From Oscillospiraceae bacterium (GTDB lineage Bacteria; Bacillota; Clostridia; Oscillospirales; CAG-382), in the NCBI GenBank assembly GCA_015064895.1, contig SVRI01000004.1:1-64000 (forward strand): DNA of 64,000 nucleotides. Reading direction: 5' to 3'. The notes under the pieces are model-generated. The model was given only the letters and a program-made list of their open reading frames with translations, was not told the origin of the DNA and did no database searches. Below, piece after piece: positions 34,974-43,634 of this stretch (within the stretch, counting starts at the first letter, position 1; the number at the start of each line of letters is the position of its first letter). The translations under genes were made by a program, and so were the position numbers.

Positions 34974-36632
34974 TCAACCATTGGTATAAACATTCTCTGT
35001 CACAATAAGCCGAGTTATGCCGTCAAAGTTGAGATAAACTGTCTGCGTTGGTGTTTTAATTTCTGAACCATCAGAGTTATCAGTCATTACAAGGTTTCCG
35101 TTTTCGTCTTCTGAAATGAATCTATGCCAGGTAGTGCCGGGAAAAACGATTTTATGAAGCTCCTCGCCGTTTTCGGGATTTATTCCACACCAATAACTTA
35201 TACTATGCATAGATACTTGATCAATACCTAATTCTCTCATTGCAAGCTCTACTGCCACAGCAGTATTTTCGGCGTTGAGCGTCATGGTGTTGTTTATAAA
35301 ACCGTCGGTTTTAATGCTGTAATTTCCGTTTGAATATTTTTCTAAATCTTCCTCATATGAAAAAGTAGTCATAACATCTGAAGTTATATAATCTGAGCCA
35401 TATGGTTTTTCAAAATAAGCATAATATATTTGCTTATCAAAATCGCCTGTTTCTCTGAAGTCCATTACTTCCTTTGCAATTCTGTACCTGCCGCCGCCAA
35501 GTGCACCGTATAGCCAATGCCAGTCAGTCCGAAGTTCTGTTTCTCCATCACTGTCTATTCCGTATGCTGCCATATTAAACGCATAGTCGATAAGAGGCAA
35601 TGTATCAACGGCAACCCACTTGCCGCCATCCATTTTTTCAAGCCAGAATGCCTCACCTGTCTGGAGCCTGCCTGTCACATCCGCTTCAAACGGGTCAAAT
35701 ACGATTGTTGCACCGTCAAAGCTTACATCTCTTGCTTCAAGCCTTAACCCCCAGTCTTTCCAAAGATAAGCACCAATACAAACAGCAGTCGCATTCTTTG
35801 CGTTTATGTCCATATCATTTGTACCGATGTATATATCTCTGTTTCCGTCGAGGGTGTGATATTTTAATATCTTAAATCCGTCACAACTGTATAAGATTGA
35901 GCCACCGTCATCGTAACTTACAGCAGGGTATTTCCAGTTACATCCTGCAATCAGTCCGTCAAGTGTAATCTTGCCGTAGTGTAGTGCTTCTTTTAAAGGA
36001 AGTGTATCTCCGTCAACCTTTACATAAACATCGTGAAGACCGTAGTAATATAAATTATAGTCGCTGGCATCTTCGTCAAAATCCCTGTTGTTGGCTACAA
36101 GTGTAAGAAGACCGGCATACTGAATTTCTGCAAATCTTGCAGGGATGCTGTCCTGTCTGTACTGAACGGAAAGCTCAAATTCCGCAAATCCGTCGTGTCT
36201 TATGTCATCGGTTGTAATAGTAGAACCGCCGGTAATGGGAGGAATATAGGTTATAACAACCTTTCTTCCTATTCCGTATAAATAGTCAACGTGGTCGTGT
36301 AGGTATTCTACACGGATTTTTTTTGAAATCTCATATTCTTCTTCGTCTGCATTCGGCTCGACTACCATGTAATATGTATCTTCTTCGACAACTGTTCCCA
36401 CAAAACTTTCGGGAGGAAGCTCGTTTTCAACGACATCTGAGTCTGTGCCCGGTTCAGAAATGTTTTTGTCGGGTAGCACTGCTACTATCTTATCATCCTT
36501 ATCATCATTTGCCTGAGGAAGAATCAGGTCTTTATTCTTTGTTTCTTTTTTATCACAAGAAATAAGAATTGTAGCCGTTAAAGTAATGCTTAACATGATT
36601 GAGACAAGTATTAAAAAGCTGCTCTTTTTCAT
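34974..36632 (-). CDS. Lipoprotein with a bacterial Ig-like (Big_14-like) region, function unknown
   Basis: A 552-residue lipoprotein. The signal peptide ends in the lipobox LISC (Cys ~26), followed by an acidic linker (~30-80) that would span the wall. The part with GRLQTGEAFWLEKMDGGKWVAVDTLP and GGGRYRIAKEVMDFRE (~320-420) resembles the Big_14 immunoglobulin-like domain of Clostridia surface lipoproteins. I recognise no enzyme motif. The N-terminal third resembles OB-like small beta domains (TYYMVVEPNADE, GIGRKVVITYIPP) but is not assigned. GGAGGAA lies upstream of ATG 36632. The serpin gene follows 51 bases downstream on the same strand but with its own promoter. Confidence 0.65.
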   Translation of the reverse strand: MKKSSFLILVSIMLSITLTATILISCDKKETKNKDLILPQANDDKDDKIVAVLPDKNISEPGTDSDVVENELPPESFVGTVVEEDTYYMVVEPNADEEEYEISKKIRVEYLHDHVDYLYGIGRKVVITYIPPITGGSTITTDDIRHDGFAEFELSVQYRQDSIPARFAEIQYAGLLTLVANNRDFDEDASDYNLYYYGLHDVYVKVDGDTLPLKEALHYGKITLDGLIAGCNWKYPAVSYDDGGSILYSCDGFKILKYHTLDGNRDIYIGTNDMDINAKNATAVCIGAYLWKDWGLRLEARDVSFDGATIVFDPFEADVTGRLQTGEAFWLEKMDGGKWVAVDTLPLIDYAFNMAAYGIDSDGETELRTDWHWLYGALGGGRYRIAKEVMDFRETGDFDKQIYYAYFEKPYGSDYITSDVMTTFSYEEDLEKYSNGNYSIKTDGFINNTMTLNAENTAVAVELAMRELGIDQVSMHSISYWCGINPENGEELHKIVFPGTTWHRFISEDENGNLVMTDNSDGSEIKTPTQTVYLNFDGITRLIVTENVYTNG

Positions 36633-36689
36633 AAATATTCCTCCTGAATTTTAGTTGTTTGTAAATTTAGACGTACTTTTTTCCAAAAA

Positions 36690-36724
36690 GTTCCAAAAAA
36701 ATAAAAACGCAGGTTGCCCTGCGT
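36690..36724 (-). terminator. Terminator of the amidase gene
   Basis: On the minus strand ACGCAGG-GCAA-CCTGCGT is followed by TTTTATTTTTTT. It lies 6 bases after the stop at 36730. Confidence 0.88.
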
Positions 36725-36729
36725 AAAAT

Positions 36730-37488
36730 TTATGCATTCGGTATGTCGATATACTGTGCCGAAGCAAAGCCGAGAATGCCTCCGTATTCAACGACATACC
36801 ATAGTCCCGTGGTACAGTAAACATCAACTGTTTCACCGTTTGGAATTTGTGTAAGAACCGTTGCCTCAAGATTCGGTCTTTCTCTTACATTAAGCCTGCC
36901 GCCCGAGGTTGTGACAATGCCTTTTTTCACACCGCTGTATTCGTTAGGGGCAACAAACAGTACACCGAGATATTCGGCAATACCCTGTACAAGATTTTTT
37001 GCAATTGCTTCAATGTTGTTTTTTATCCATTCGGCATCGCCCGCATTGTCGTGATATGCAATCTCAACAAGTACTGCAGGTGCTTTTGTTCTGACTACCT
37101 CTGCAAGACTTGTTGTCGGTACGATTTTAACGGCCGAGGGATTAGGATAAATACTCATATAGTTGTCGGCAAGTATTGTTGCCGCTTCTCGTCCCTGACG
37201 GCTTCGTGTGTAGTAATAAAAGTCGCTGCCCGATAATTGCCCCTGAAGTCTGTCGGGAGATGCGTTTGAATGCAGTGCAAGATGTAAATCATAATTTCCT
37301 GCGTTTGATTCAAGAATTGCCTGACGCACTGTGTTGTATCTGTTGTTTCGTGTGTAATTAATACCTGATGCTATTAGATATGGTTCCATAGCATCTGCTA
37401 TCAGATTCATGTAGTATTCTTCACTGCCCGAACCGTCGTAATAGTTATTGAACTCCTGGGTTGACGGGCTTAAATAGATTGATGGCAT
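36730..37488 (-). CDS. N-acetylmuramoyl-L-alanine amidase (Amidase_3) with SH3 domain
   Basis: A 252-residue peptidoglycan hydrolase. The Amidase_3 domain (~1-180) shows GSEEYYMNLIADAMEP (Glu), YDLHLALHSNAS (His) and APAVLVEIAYHDN (catalytic Glu). A bacterial SH3 domain follows (~195-250; GGRLNVRERP, GLWYVVEYGGILGFASAQYI). It cuts the bond between muramic acid and the stem peptide. The usual first zinc His near the N-terminus is not evident; the position reads IYLSPSTQ, as I recall for a Clostridia subfamily. No signal peptide is seen, so release by lysis, a holin, or a role in the mother cell of spores is possible. GGAGGG precedes ATG 37488. It is divergent from spmA. Confidence 0.85.
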   Translation of the reverse strand: MPSIYLSPSTQEFNNYYDGSGSEEYYMNLIADAMEPYLIASGINYTRNNRYNTVRQAILESNAGNYDLHLALHSNASPDRLQGQLSGSDFYYYTRSRQGREAATILADNYMSIYPNPSAVKIVPTTSLAEVVRTKAPAVLVEIAYHDNAGDAEWIKNNIEAIAKNLVQGIAEYLGVLFVAPNEYSGVKKGIVTTSGGRLNVRERPNLEATVLTQIPNGETVDVYCTTGLWYVVEYGGILGFASAQYIDIPNA

Positions 37489-37572
37489 AGTATCCCTCCG
37501 TATTGTTGATATTACATTCTATTCACGGTTCTTTTAAACTGTTACTCTGAATAGGATTAAACAGGTGATAAT

Positions 37573-38154
37573 ATGCTTGGTAAAACATTTTCTTTTATGA
37601 TTGTTGTTTCGTTCTTTTCAGCCCTGTTGACAGGAAGAGTTTATGAGATGGGAATTGGATTTGCTTCCTCATTGTCGGATGCTGTAAATCTTTGTATTTC
37701 TCTTCTTGGCATGATGTGTTTTTGGTCAGGATTTATGAATGTCCTGCGTGAATCGGGAGCTTTGAATCTTTTGTCAAAGGCTTTCAAACCATTTTTGAGA
37801 ATCATTTACGGTAAAGACCTTACCAATGAAAATCTTCAAACTCTTTCTGCATCCGTTAGTGCTAATTTTTTAGGGCTTGGGAATGCAGCACTTCCGTTGG
37901 GAATTAAAGCTGTCAACAGCTTCGAAAAGAATAATAAAACAGGAGTTGCTTCGGATAATACGATAATGTTTGCGGTTCTGAATACCGTGCCGTTTCAGCT
38001 GATTCCGTCAACGCTTATTGCCTTACGTACAAATTACGGTTCTGAAAACCCTTTTGATGTTGTTCCGTATATTTGGCTGTGTTCGGTGTTGATAAATGTA
38101 TTTGCGGTTATTGTATGTAAAATGATGTCTTTGAAGCGGGGAAGTAAACGATGA
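37573..38154 (+). CDS. spmA: Spore maturation protein A
   Basis: A 193-residue membrane protein of the nucleoside-recognition (Gate) family. The conserved segment SANFLGLGNAALPLGIKA and the MMCFWSGFMNVLRESGALNLLSKAF region identify SpmA, which with SpmB promotes dehydration of the spore core in Bacillus and Clostridium. About five membrane spans are visible. CAGGTG lies 7 bases before ATG 37573. The stop overlaps the spmB start by 4 bases. It suggests the organism sporulates or descends from sporulators. Confidence 0.9.
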   Translation: MLGKTFSFMIVVSFFSALLTGRVYEMGIGFASSLSDAVNLCISLLGMMCFWSGFMNVLRESGALNLLSKAFKPFLRIIYGKDLTNENLQTLSASVSANFLGLGNAALPLGIKAVNSFEKNNKTGVASDNTIMFAVLNTVPFQLIPSTLIALRTNYGSENPFDVVPYIWLCSVLINVFAVIVCKMMSLKRGSKR

Positions 38155-38678
38155 CGTTTTTTCTCGGTATAACAAAGTATATCATGCCTTTATTGCTGTT
38201 GTTATTTGCTTTTGTTTTTATATTCTCAAAGAATAACCCGATTGACAGTTTTATAAAAGGGGCGAAAGAAGGTGCGTTGTGTTGTTATAATCTTTTGCCG
38301 TCACTTTTGCTTATTATGTGTGGTGTTTCAGCCTTATTCTCAAGCGGCGCTGTCGACCTTGCTTGCGATGCACTGAGTCCCGTACTCGATTTTTTAGGTG
38401 TGCCGCAAGAAATGCTTTCAACCATTGTGTTAAGACCGTTTTCGGGAAGTGCAGTTACGGCCGTGGCGGATAAGATGTTTAATCAATATGGTGCAGACAG
38501 CGATGCTTCAAAAATTGCCTGCTTGCTAATGGGTTCTACCGATACAATTATCTACACTTTAAGTATGTATTTTTCTGCTGTTAATATAAAAAGAACGCGG
38601 TATGCTTTGCCCGCGTCCTTGTTGGTATTTATTTTTAGTGTTTTTGTATGTGTGACGGTGGGAAACCATATGCTATGA
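38151..38678 (+). CDS. spmB: Spore maturation protein B
   Basis: A 175-residue membrane protein, partner of SpmA. Family segments: FIKGAKEGALCCYNLLPSLLLIMCGVSALFSSGA, VLRPFSGSAVTAV and CLLMGSTDTIIYTLSMYFSAV. ATG 38151 overlaps the spmA stop. Its stop overlaps that of the convergent MATE gene by about 6 bases and no terminator lies between, so the two messages must run into each other. Confidence 0.9.
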   Translation: MTFFLGITKYIMPLLLLLFAFVFIFSKNNPIDSFIKGAKEGALCCYNLLPSLLLIMCGVSALFSSGAVDLACDALSPVLDFLGVPQEMLSTIVLRPFSGSAVTAVADKMFNQYGADSDASKIACLLMGSTDTIIYTLSMYFSAVNIKRTRYALPASLLVFIFSVFVCVTVGNHML

Positions 38679-40061
38679 GTTATCATTTACAATGTTTCTA
38701 GCCCATTTGCCTTTTATTATGATGTTGAAACCTATTATTACCTTAAAAACCTCAATTGCAAGACTCAGAGCATAAAGCGGAACGATATTTATATCCGTAA
38801 GATGTGCAAGAGCAAATGTAAAAGGAACACTTACACAAAGCATGTATACACTGTCAAATATAAACGTAATAACTGTTTTACCGCCGCTTCTGATTGCGAA
38901 GTAAAAGGCGTTCATTAAAGCATTAAACGGTAAATATACGGCATAACAGATTATAAATGAGGACGCAAGTTGTTTAACTGAGTCTTCCGTGTTATAGATT
39001 TCGGGGAAATATGGTGCAACAATAATAAGCAGACATCCGAGAATTACGGCAATAACAAATGACATGAATGTCATTTTTGCATTTGTGTCTTTTGCTTCTT
39101 TAATTTTGCCTGCACCCAGTAATCCGCCCACAATGATTGAAATAGCAGAACCGAATGCAATAACCGATACCATGAAGACATTGGAAATTGTTGAAGTGAT
39201 GCTGGCAGCAGCAACGACATCAAGACCTCTTACAGAATATGCATTGTTTAGTGATGCAATACCCAAAGACCAGCAAAACTCATTCATAAGTAAAGGTATT
39301 GCCTTAGGCAAAACTTTTGCTACTGTTTCTAACGGAACTTTGAATCCTCTGTAGAGCCCCTTGATGAAGGTGAATTCATTATGTTTGATGTGACATATGA
39401 AAACAGTGACAAAGCATTCAACAAATCTTGATATTACGGTTGCAATTGCCGCACCTGCAACACCCAGCTTCGGGAAACCAAGGTGTCCGAAAATGAGAAG
39501 ATAGTTGAAGATAAGATTTACAAAAACAGCGATAATGCCTGATACCATTGGTATTATAGGTTTTTCAACCTCTCTGAGTGTGCCGCCGTAGACCTGAGCA
39601 ATTACAAATGGGATAAGACCTATCAACATAATTGACAGATATTCTTTACCTACCGATAAAGCAAGTTTTGGGTCAATACCTTCATTACTGTCATGTAAAT
39701 ATGAATTAATAAGTGCGGTTCCTGCAAACGAAAAAATGAATAATGCCGCAATCAGAATAATAAGTGCACATATAAGTTTTAATCTTACTGTTTCTTTAAT
39801 GCCTTTAGTGTCGTTCTTTCCGAAATACTGGGCGGTAAAGATGCCTATGCCGCTGATTATTCCGAAAATAGCCAGGTTGAAAACAAATAAAAGCTGATTT
39901 ACAATGGCAACGGCAGACATCTCGGCAGTACCCACAGAACCAACCATTATATTGTCAACCATGCTGACAAGATTGGTTATACCGTTCTGAAGCATTATGG
40001 GGAGGACAAGCATTAAAACCTTCTTGTAAAATGCTTTGTCACCGATAAACTTTTTTAACAT
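38673..40061 (-). CDS. MATE-family multidrug/toxin efflux transporter
   Basis: A 462-residue integral membrane antiporter with twelve predicted spans in two similar halves. The N-terminal MLVLPIMLQNGITNLVSMVDNIMVGSVGTAEMSAVAIVNQL and the second-half IPLLMNEFCWSLGIASLNNAYSVRG are typical of MATE exporters, which use H+ or Na+ gradients to expel cationic drugs and dyes. With the Na+-based energetics inferred here, Na+ coupling is plausible but not shown. AAAGGAG lies 8-9 bases before ATG 40061; the longer frame to 40085 enters the tRNA terminator and is rejected. Confidence 0.92.
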   Translation of the reverse strand: MLKKFIGDKAFYKKVLMLVLPIMLQNGITNLVSMVDNIMVGSVGTAEMSAVAIVNQLLFVFNLAIFGIISGIGIFTAQYFGKNDTKGIKETVRLKLICALIILIAALFIFSFAGTALINSYLHDSNEGIDPKLALSVGKEYLSIMLIGLIPFVIAQVYGGTLREVEKPIIPMVSGIIAVFVNLIFNYLLIFGHLGFPKLGVAGAAIATVISRFVECFVTVFICHIKHNEFTFIKGLYRGFKVPLETVAKVLPKAIPLLMNEFCWSLGIASLNNAYSVRGLDVVAAASITSTISNVFMVSVIAFGSAISIIVGGLLGAGKIKEAKDTNAKMTFMSFVIAVILGCLLIIVAPYFPEIYNTEDSVKQLASSFIICYAVYLPFNALMNAFYFAIRSGGKTVITFIFDSVYMLCVSVPFTFALAHLTDINIVPLYALSLAIEVFKVIIGFNIIIKGKWARNIVNDNS

Positions 40062-40085
40062 AAATTTTCTCCTTTCTGCAGGCAT

Positions 40086-40118
40086 AAAAAAAGTCTCGGC
40101 AAACAGCCGAGACTTTTT
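40086..40118 (-). terminator. Terminator of tRNA-Pro
   Basis: On the minus strand AAAAAGTCTCGGC-TGTTT-GCCGAGACTTTTTTT is a 13-bp stem with a T-run, 4 bases past the CCA end of the tRNA and 25 bases before the MATE ATG. Confidence 0.92.
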
Positions 40119-40121
40119 AAC

Positions 40122-40197
40122 TGGTCTGAGTGGCGGGACTTGAACCCACGGCCTCTACCACCCCAAGGTAGCGCTCTACCACCTGAGCCACACCCAG
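40122..40197 (-). tRNA. tRNA-Pro (anticodon GGG)
   Basis: A 76-base cloverleaf read on the minus strand. The acceptor stem CTGGGTG pairs with CACTCAG (one G-U), the D stem is GCTC/GAGC, the anticodon stem is CTACC/GGTAG with loop TTGGGGT (anticodon GGG, reading CCC and CCU), and the T arm is GTGGG-TTCAAGT-CCCGC. The discriminator A and CCA are encoded. It is preceded by a consensus promoter and followed by a strong terminator. Confidence 0.95.
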
Positions 40198-40239
40198 ATA
40201 CCATAAAGTTGTGAAAGGGTCTTGCTCACAACGTGTGAT

Positions 40240-40268
40240 ATTATAACATAGAGAAAATGGTTTGTCAA
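40240..40268 (-). promoter_or_regulatory. Promoter of tRNA-Pro
   Basis: On the minus strand: TTGACA (40268-40263), 17 bases, TATAAT (40245-40240), a perfect sigma-A consensus. It lies about 43 bases before the mature 5' end. Confidence 0.88.
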
Positions 40269-40462
40269 TAGTATTTTTGAAAAAAATTCTTTTTTTAATT
40301 TTGTTTGAAAAACATCTTGGTTTTTTGATAATTTGATGTTAATGTTGCCTAATCCTGCTTTAAAATAACCATTTATTTTGCCGGTATTCCTATGTAAAAT
40401 ACACTATAAAATGAGGGTGAGTTTTTGTCACTCTTCTTTTTGTATTTTTTTATGTTTTGCTA

Positions 40463-40491
40463 TTGAAATAGTGCTTTTTTAATGCTATAAT
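40463..40491 (+). promoter_or_regulatory. Promoter of cca and the division cluster
   Basis: TTGAAA (40463-40468), 17 bases, TATAAT (40486-40491), 33 bases before the TTG start of cca. The next genes are closely spaced, so it may drive the run to divIVA. Confidence 0.78.
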
Positions 40492-40523
40492 AAAATTTAA
40501 TGTAGAATAGGGGGTGTTGTAAT

Positions 40524-41717
40524 TTGAATTTTCCCGAATATGTTGCTTTTACGCTTGACAGGCTCGAAGAAAACGGTTACAGCGCATACCTTGTCGGCGG
40601 TTGTGTAAGGGATTATATTATGGGGATTGATCCTCATGATTTTGACGTTACAACAAATGCAAAACCTGAGCAGATTGAAGAATGCTTTTCTGATATCAAA
40701 ACCCTTGATGTCGGAAAAAAACACGGTACAATCTCTCTTGTTTTCGATAAAGAAATTGTTGAGGTCACAACCTACCGTATTGACGGTGAGTATAAAGACT
40801 CGCGTCATCCTGAAAGCGTTACATTTACAGATAAAATCGAGGATGACCTTGCTCGACGCGATTTTACAATGAATGCTATAGCATTTTCTCCCAAACGCGG
40901 CTTTGTTGACCCGTTTGACGGCAGAGGAGATATAGGAAAGCAAAGAATTGTCTGCGTTGGTAATCCAAATATAAGATTTGACGAGGATGCACTCAGAATA
41001 CTGCGTGCTCTCAGGTTTTCTTCAAGACTTGGCTTCTGTATAGAAGAAAATACAAAATGTGCTATTCTTGAAAAACGTAATCTTCTTCTAAACATTGCTT
41101 TTGAGAGGATAAACAGCGAATTTGTAGGTATTCTTGACGGTAAGGATGCTGCAGGTGTAATTGCGGAATATACGGAAGTGTTTCGCACTTTTATTCCTTC
41201 TCTTGCAAGTATTGATTGTCCGAGCATAGACAATGCAAAAAAATACAGCATTGCTGTTAAACTTTGCCTGTTCTTTTCACATTATGATAACGCAAAAGAG
41301 CTTGAGGCTCTTATGAAAAATCTGAAATTTGATAACACAACGGTAAAGACTGTAACAAGTGTTGTTCCGCTGTACAATAATTATTTTTCAAAATACAAGG
41401 ACAGCGATATAAAACGTGCCGTATCAATAATAGGTGTTGACAATACTCAGATTCTCTATCAGGCTCTTTACTGTCGCACAAATAATAGTGCACACATTGT
41501 TGCACTTCAGCATTTAGCCGAATTTATTGGCGAGGGTGCATGTATGTGTGTATCTGCTCTTGCTGTAAAAGGCAACGAAATAATAGAGACGTATAAAATA
41601 AATCCGTCTGATACGGGTAGAATACTCTCTAAATTACTTGATGACGTCATAAGCGAAATTATACCAAATGAAAAACACGCTTTGCTTGAAAGAGCAAAAA
41701 TATATATTCGGCAATAA
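40524..41717 (+). CDS. cca: CCA tRNA nucleotidyltransferase
   Basis: A 397-residue class II nucleotidyltransferase that adds or repairs CCA on tRNA 3' ends. The head domain carries LVGGCVRDYIMG and DPHDFDVTT (catalytic Asp pair), with RRDFTMNAIA and EDALRILRALRFSSRLGF from the nucleotide-binding neck. The tail helices are less conserved, and no HD phosphohydrolase motif is seen. The start is TTG 40524 with GGGGGTG 7 bases upstream; no nearby in-frame ATG precedes the conserved head. A poly(A) polymerase relative cannot be excluded, but full neck motifs favour CCA addition. Confidence 0.88.
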   Translation: MNFPEYVAFTLDRLEENGYSAYLVGGCVRDYIMGIDPHDFDVTTNAKPEQIEECFSDIKTLDVGKKHGTISLVFDKEIVEVTTYRIDGEYKDSRHPESVTFTDKIEDDLARRDFTMNAIAFSPKRGFVDPFDGRGDIGKQRIVCVGNPNIRFDEDALRILRALRFSSRLGFCIEENTKCAILEKRNLLLNIAFERINSEFVGILDGKDAAGVIAEYTEVFRTFIPSLASIDCPSIDNAKKYSIAVKLCLFFSHYDNAKELEALMKNLKFDNTTVKTVTSVVPLYNNYFSKYKDSDIKRAVSIIGVDNTQILYQALYCRTNNSAHIVALQHLAEFIGEGACMCVSALAVKGNEIIETYKINPSDTGRILSKLLDDVISEIIPNEKHALLERAKIYIRQ

Positions 41718-41737
41718 CCTAAGGAGTACTCTTACCA

Positions 41738-42676
41738 ATGCAGAATCAAAAACTTAAAGGAACTATTTATATACTTATTGCAACAGTAATCTGGGGCAGT
41801 GCATTTGTTGCACAGTCGGCATCTACAGTCGGACCCTTTACATATCAGGGGGTACGTTCAATGATAGGCGCGGCTTTTCTTGTGGTTCTTTCTTTGGTAC
41901 TTGATATCGGTGTTAAAAAACGAGGCGACGGTCATAAAGTAATGAAATGGACGGATAAGACACTTGTTCAGGGCGGCGTTGTCTGCGGACTTGTTTTGTT
42001 TGGGGCCATGAATCTTCAGCAATTTGGTCTTCACAACGGCACTGCACCCGGTAAGGCGGGGTTTATTACCGCTATGTACATACTTATCGTTCCGATAATC
42101 GGACTTTTCTTTAAGAAAAAGGTTTCACCGAATGTTTGGATTGGAATTGCCGTTGCGGTTGTGGGGCTTTTCCTTTTGTGTATGAACCCTGAAGAAGGCT
42201 TTGGTTTCAGCGGCAGTGATATCTATGTGATTCTCTGTGCAGTTGTGTTTGCATTCCATATTACTGCTGTAGATTTTTATGCACCCAAGGTTGACGGTGT
42301 AAAGCTCTCTTGTATTCAATTTATTGTTGCAGGCGGTATTTCCTGCATTTGTATGTTTGTATTTGAAGATCCGAAGATGAGCGAAATAATTGATAATACG
42401 GTTCCCATACTTTATGCCGGAATCGGTTCCAGCGGTATTGCATATACACTTCAGATTATCGGACAGAAGTATTCACCGCCAACTTTGGCATCACTTGCCA
42501 TGAGCTTTGAATCGGTGTTTGCGGTTATTTCTCAGGTTGTTGTTGCTTTCATAGTATTTGTTGCAGGAAGAGGACCGCTTGTTCTTCCTTCTGTCAGAGA
42601 ACTCGTTGGATGCTTAATAATGTTTGCGGCAATTATGCTTGCACAATTTGAATTTCCCAAAAGAAGAAATTTGTAA
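41738..42676 (+). CDS. EamA/DMT-family transporter
   Basis: A 312-residue membrane protein with ten spans made of two EamA repeats. ATVIWGSAFVAQSAS and the GVRSMIGAAFLVVLS region mark repeat one; IGSSGIAYTLQIIGQKYSPPTLASLAMSFESVFAVI marks repeat two. Members move amino acids, nucleotide sugars or other metabolites; the substrate is unknown. AAGGAG lies before ATG 41738. It lies between cca and miaA, its stop just 13 bases before the miaA start. Confidence 0.9.
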   Translation: MQNQKLKGTIYILIATVIWGSAFVAQSASTVGPFTYQGVRSMIGAAFLVVLSLVLDIGVKKRGDGHKVMKWTDKTLVQGGVVCGLVLFGAMNLQQFGLHNGTAPGKAGFITAMYILIVPIIGLFFKKKVSPNVWIGIAVAVVGLFLLCMNPEEGFGFSGSDIYVILCAVVFAFHITAVDFYAPKVDGVKLSCIQFIVAGGISCICMFVFEDPKMSEIIDNTVPILYAGIGSSGIAYTLQIIGQKYSPPTLASLAMSFESVFAVISQVVVAFIVFVAGRGPLVLPSVRELVGCLIMFAAIMLAQFEFPKRRNL

Positions 42677-42689
42677 TGGAGAATGTGCT

Positions 42690-43634
42690 TTGAAAAAAAT
42701 GTTGGCTGTTGTAGGTCCTACCGCTTCCGGAAAGAGCGACCTTGCAATTTGGTTGTGTAAAAAATACGGCGGCGAGGTTGTTTCCTGTGACTCTATGCAG
42801 ATTTATAAAAGAATGAATATAGGTACTGCAAAGCCGACAAAAGAGGAAATGCAGGAGGTTAAACATCATTTGATTGATTTTCTTGAGCCGGGAACAGAGT
42901 ATTCTGTCTCGGATTATGTTGCAGATGCCGAAAAATGCGTGAACGATCTCGAAAGCAGGGGAATTTTGCCGGTATTTTGCGGCGGTACAGGACTTTATAT
43001 CGACAGCTTTGTGTCAGGTGTGAAGTTTTCCGAATTTGAAAATGACCCTGCTGTGAGAAAGAAACTTGAGGACGAGTTTCATGATAGTGGTATAGAAGGA
43101 ATATATAACAGGCTTTCGATTGTTGACCCTGAAATCGCAAAGTCCGTTGATATTCATAATACCAAAAGAGTTATCCGTGCTCTTGAAGTATATGAAACTA
43201 CGGGTATTACAATGACCGAGTGGAATAAACGCTCAAAGATAAATGCCGATAAAAAGGAATGTTTGATTGTAGGTCTTGACTATGAAGACAGACAAACTCT
43301 TTATAACAGAATTGATATGCGTGTTGATTTGATGCTTGACAAGGGTCTGCTTGAAGAAGCGAAAAAACTTTATGATGAAGGCTTGTTCAATACAAAAACG
43401 GCAAGTCAGGCAATTGCATACAAAGAATTTCTGCCTTATTTCAAAGGGGAAGAAGGGCTTGAAAACTGCGTTGAGGTTCTTAAACGTAATTCCCGCAGAT
43501 ATGCCAAACGGCAGTTAACCTGGTTCCGACGAAATAAAGACATTTGTTGGATATTTAAAGACGGGAAAACTATGGACGATATATTGAATGAGGTATTTGT
43601 CATTACAGACCAATACTTTTCGGAGGAAATTTGA
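42690..43634 (+). CDS. miaA: tRNA dimethylallyltransferase
   Basis: A 314-residue enzyme that transfers a dimethylallyl group to A37 of tRNAs reading UNN codons. The P-loop is VVGPTASGKSDLAI, followed by VSCDSMQIYKRMNIGTAKP (catalytic Asp), FCGGTGLYIDSFV and the tRNA-binding RRYAKRQLTWFRR. The start is TTG 42690, about 8 bases after GGAG; ATG 42699 would be 17 bases away. It uses dimethylallyl diphosphate, from the isoprenoid pathway that also feeds the 22.9-24.7 kb genes. Its stop overlaps the next ATG (TGATG). Confidence 0.95.
   Translation: MKKMLAVVGPTASGKSDLAIWLCKKYGGEVVSCDSMQIYKRMNIGTAKPTKEEMQEVKHHLIDFLEPGTEYSVSDYVADAEKCVNDLESRGILPVFCGGTGLYIDSFVSGVKFSEFENDPAVRKKLEDEFHDSGIEGIYNRLSIVDPEIAKSVDIHNTKRVIRALEVYETTGITMTEWNKRSKINADKKECLIVGLDYEDRQTLYNRIDMRVDLMLDKGLLEEAKKLYDEGLFNTKTASQAIAYKEFLPYFKGEEGLENCVEVLKRNSRRYAKRQLTWFRRNKDICWIFKDGKTMDDILNEVFVITDQYFSEEI

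Larger units (their letters stand above)
40198..40523. other. 326-base intergenic region between tRNA-Pro and cca
   Basis: This region is very AT-rich. It holds the tRNA promoter at its left end, the cca promoter at its right end, and between them a plus-strand terminator-like hairpin at 40413-40441 (GAGGGTGA pairing with TCACTCTT through G-U pairs, loop GTTTTTG, then CTTTTT). The hairpin lies upstream of the cca promoter, so it cannot attenuate a message from that promoter; it could end a short RNA started further left. No open reading frame or known riboswitch is recognised. Confidence 0.5.
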
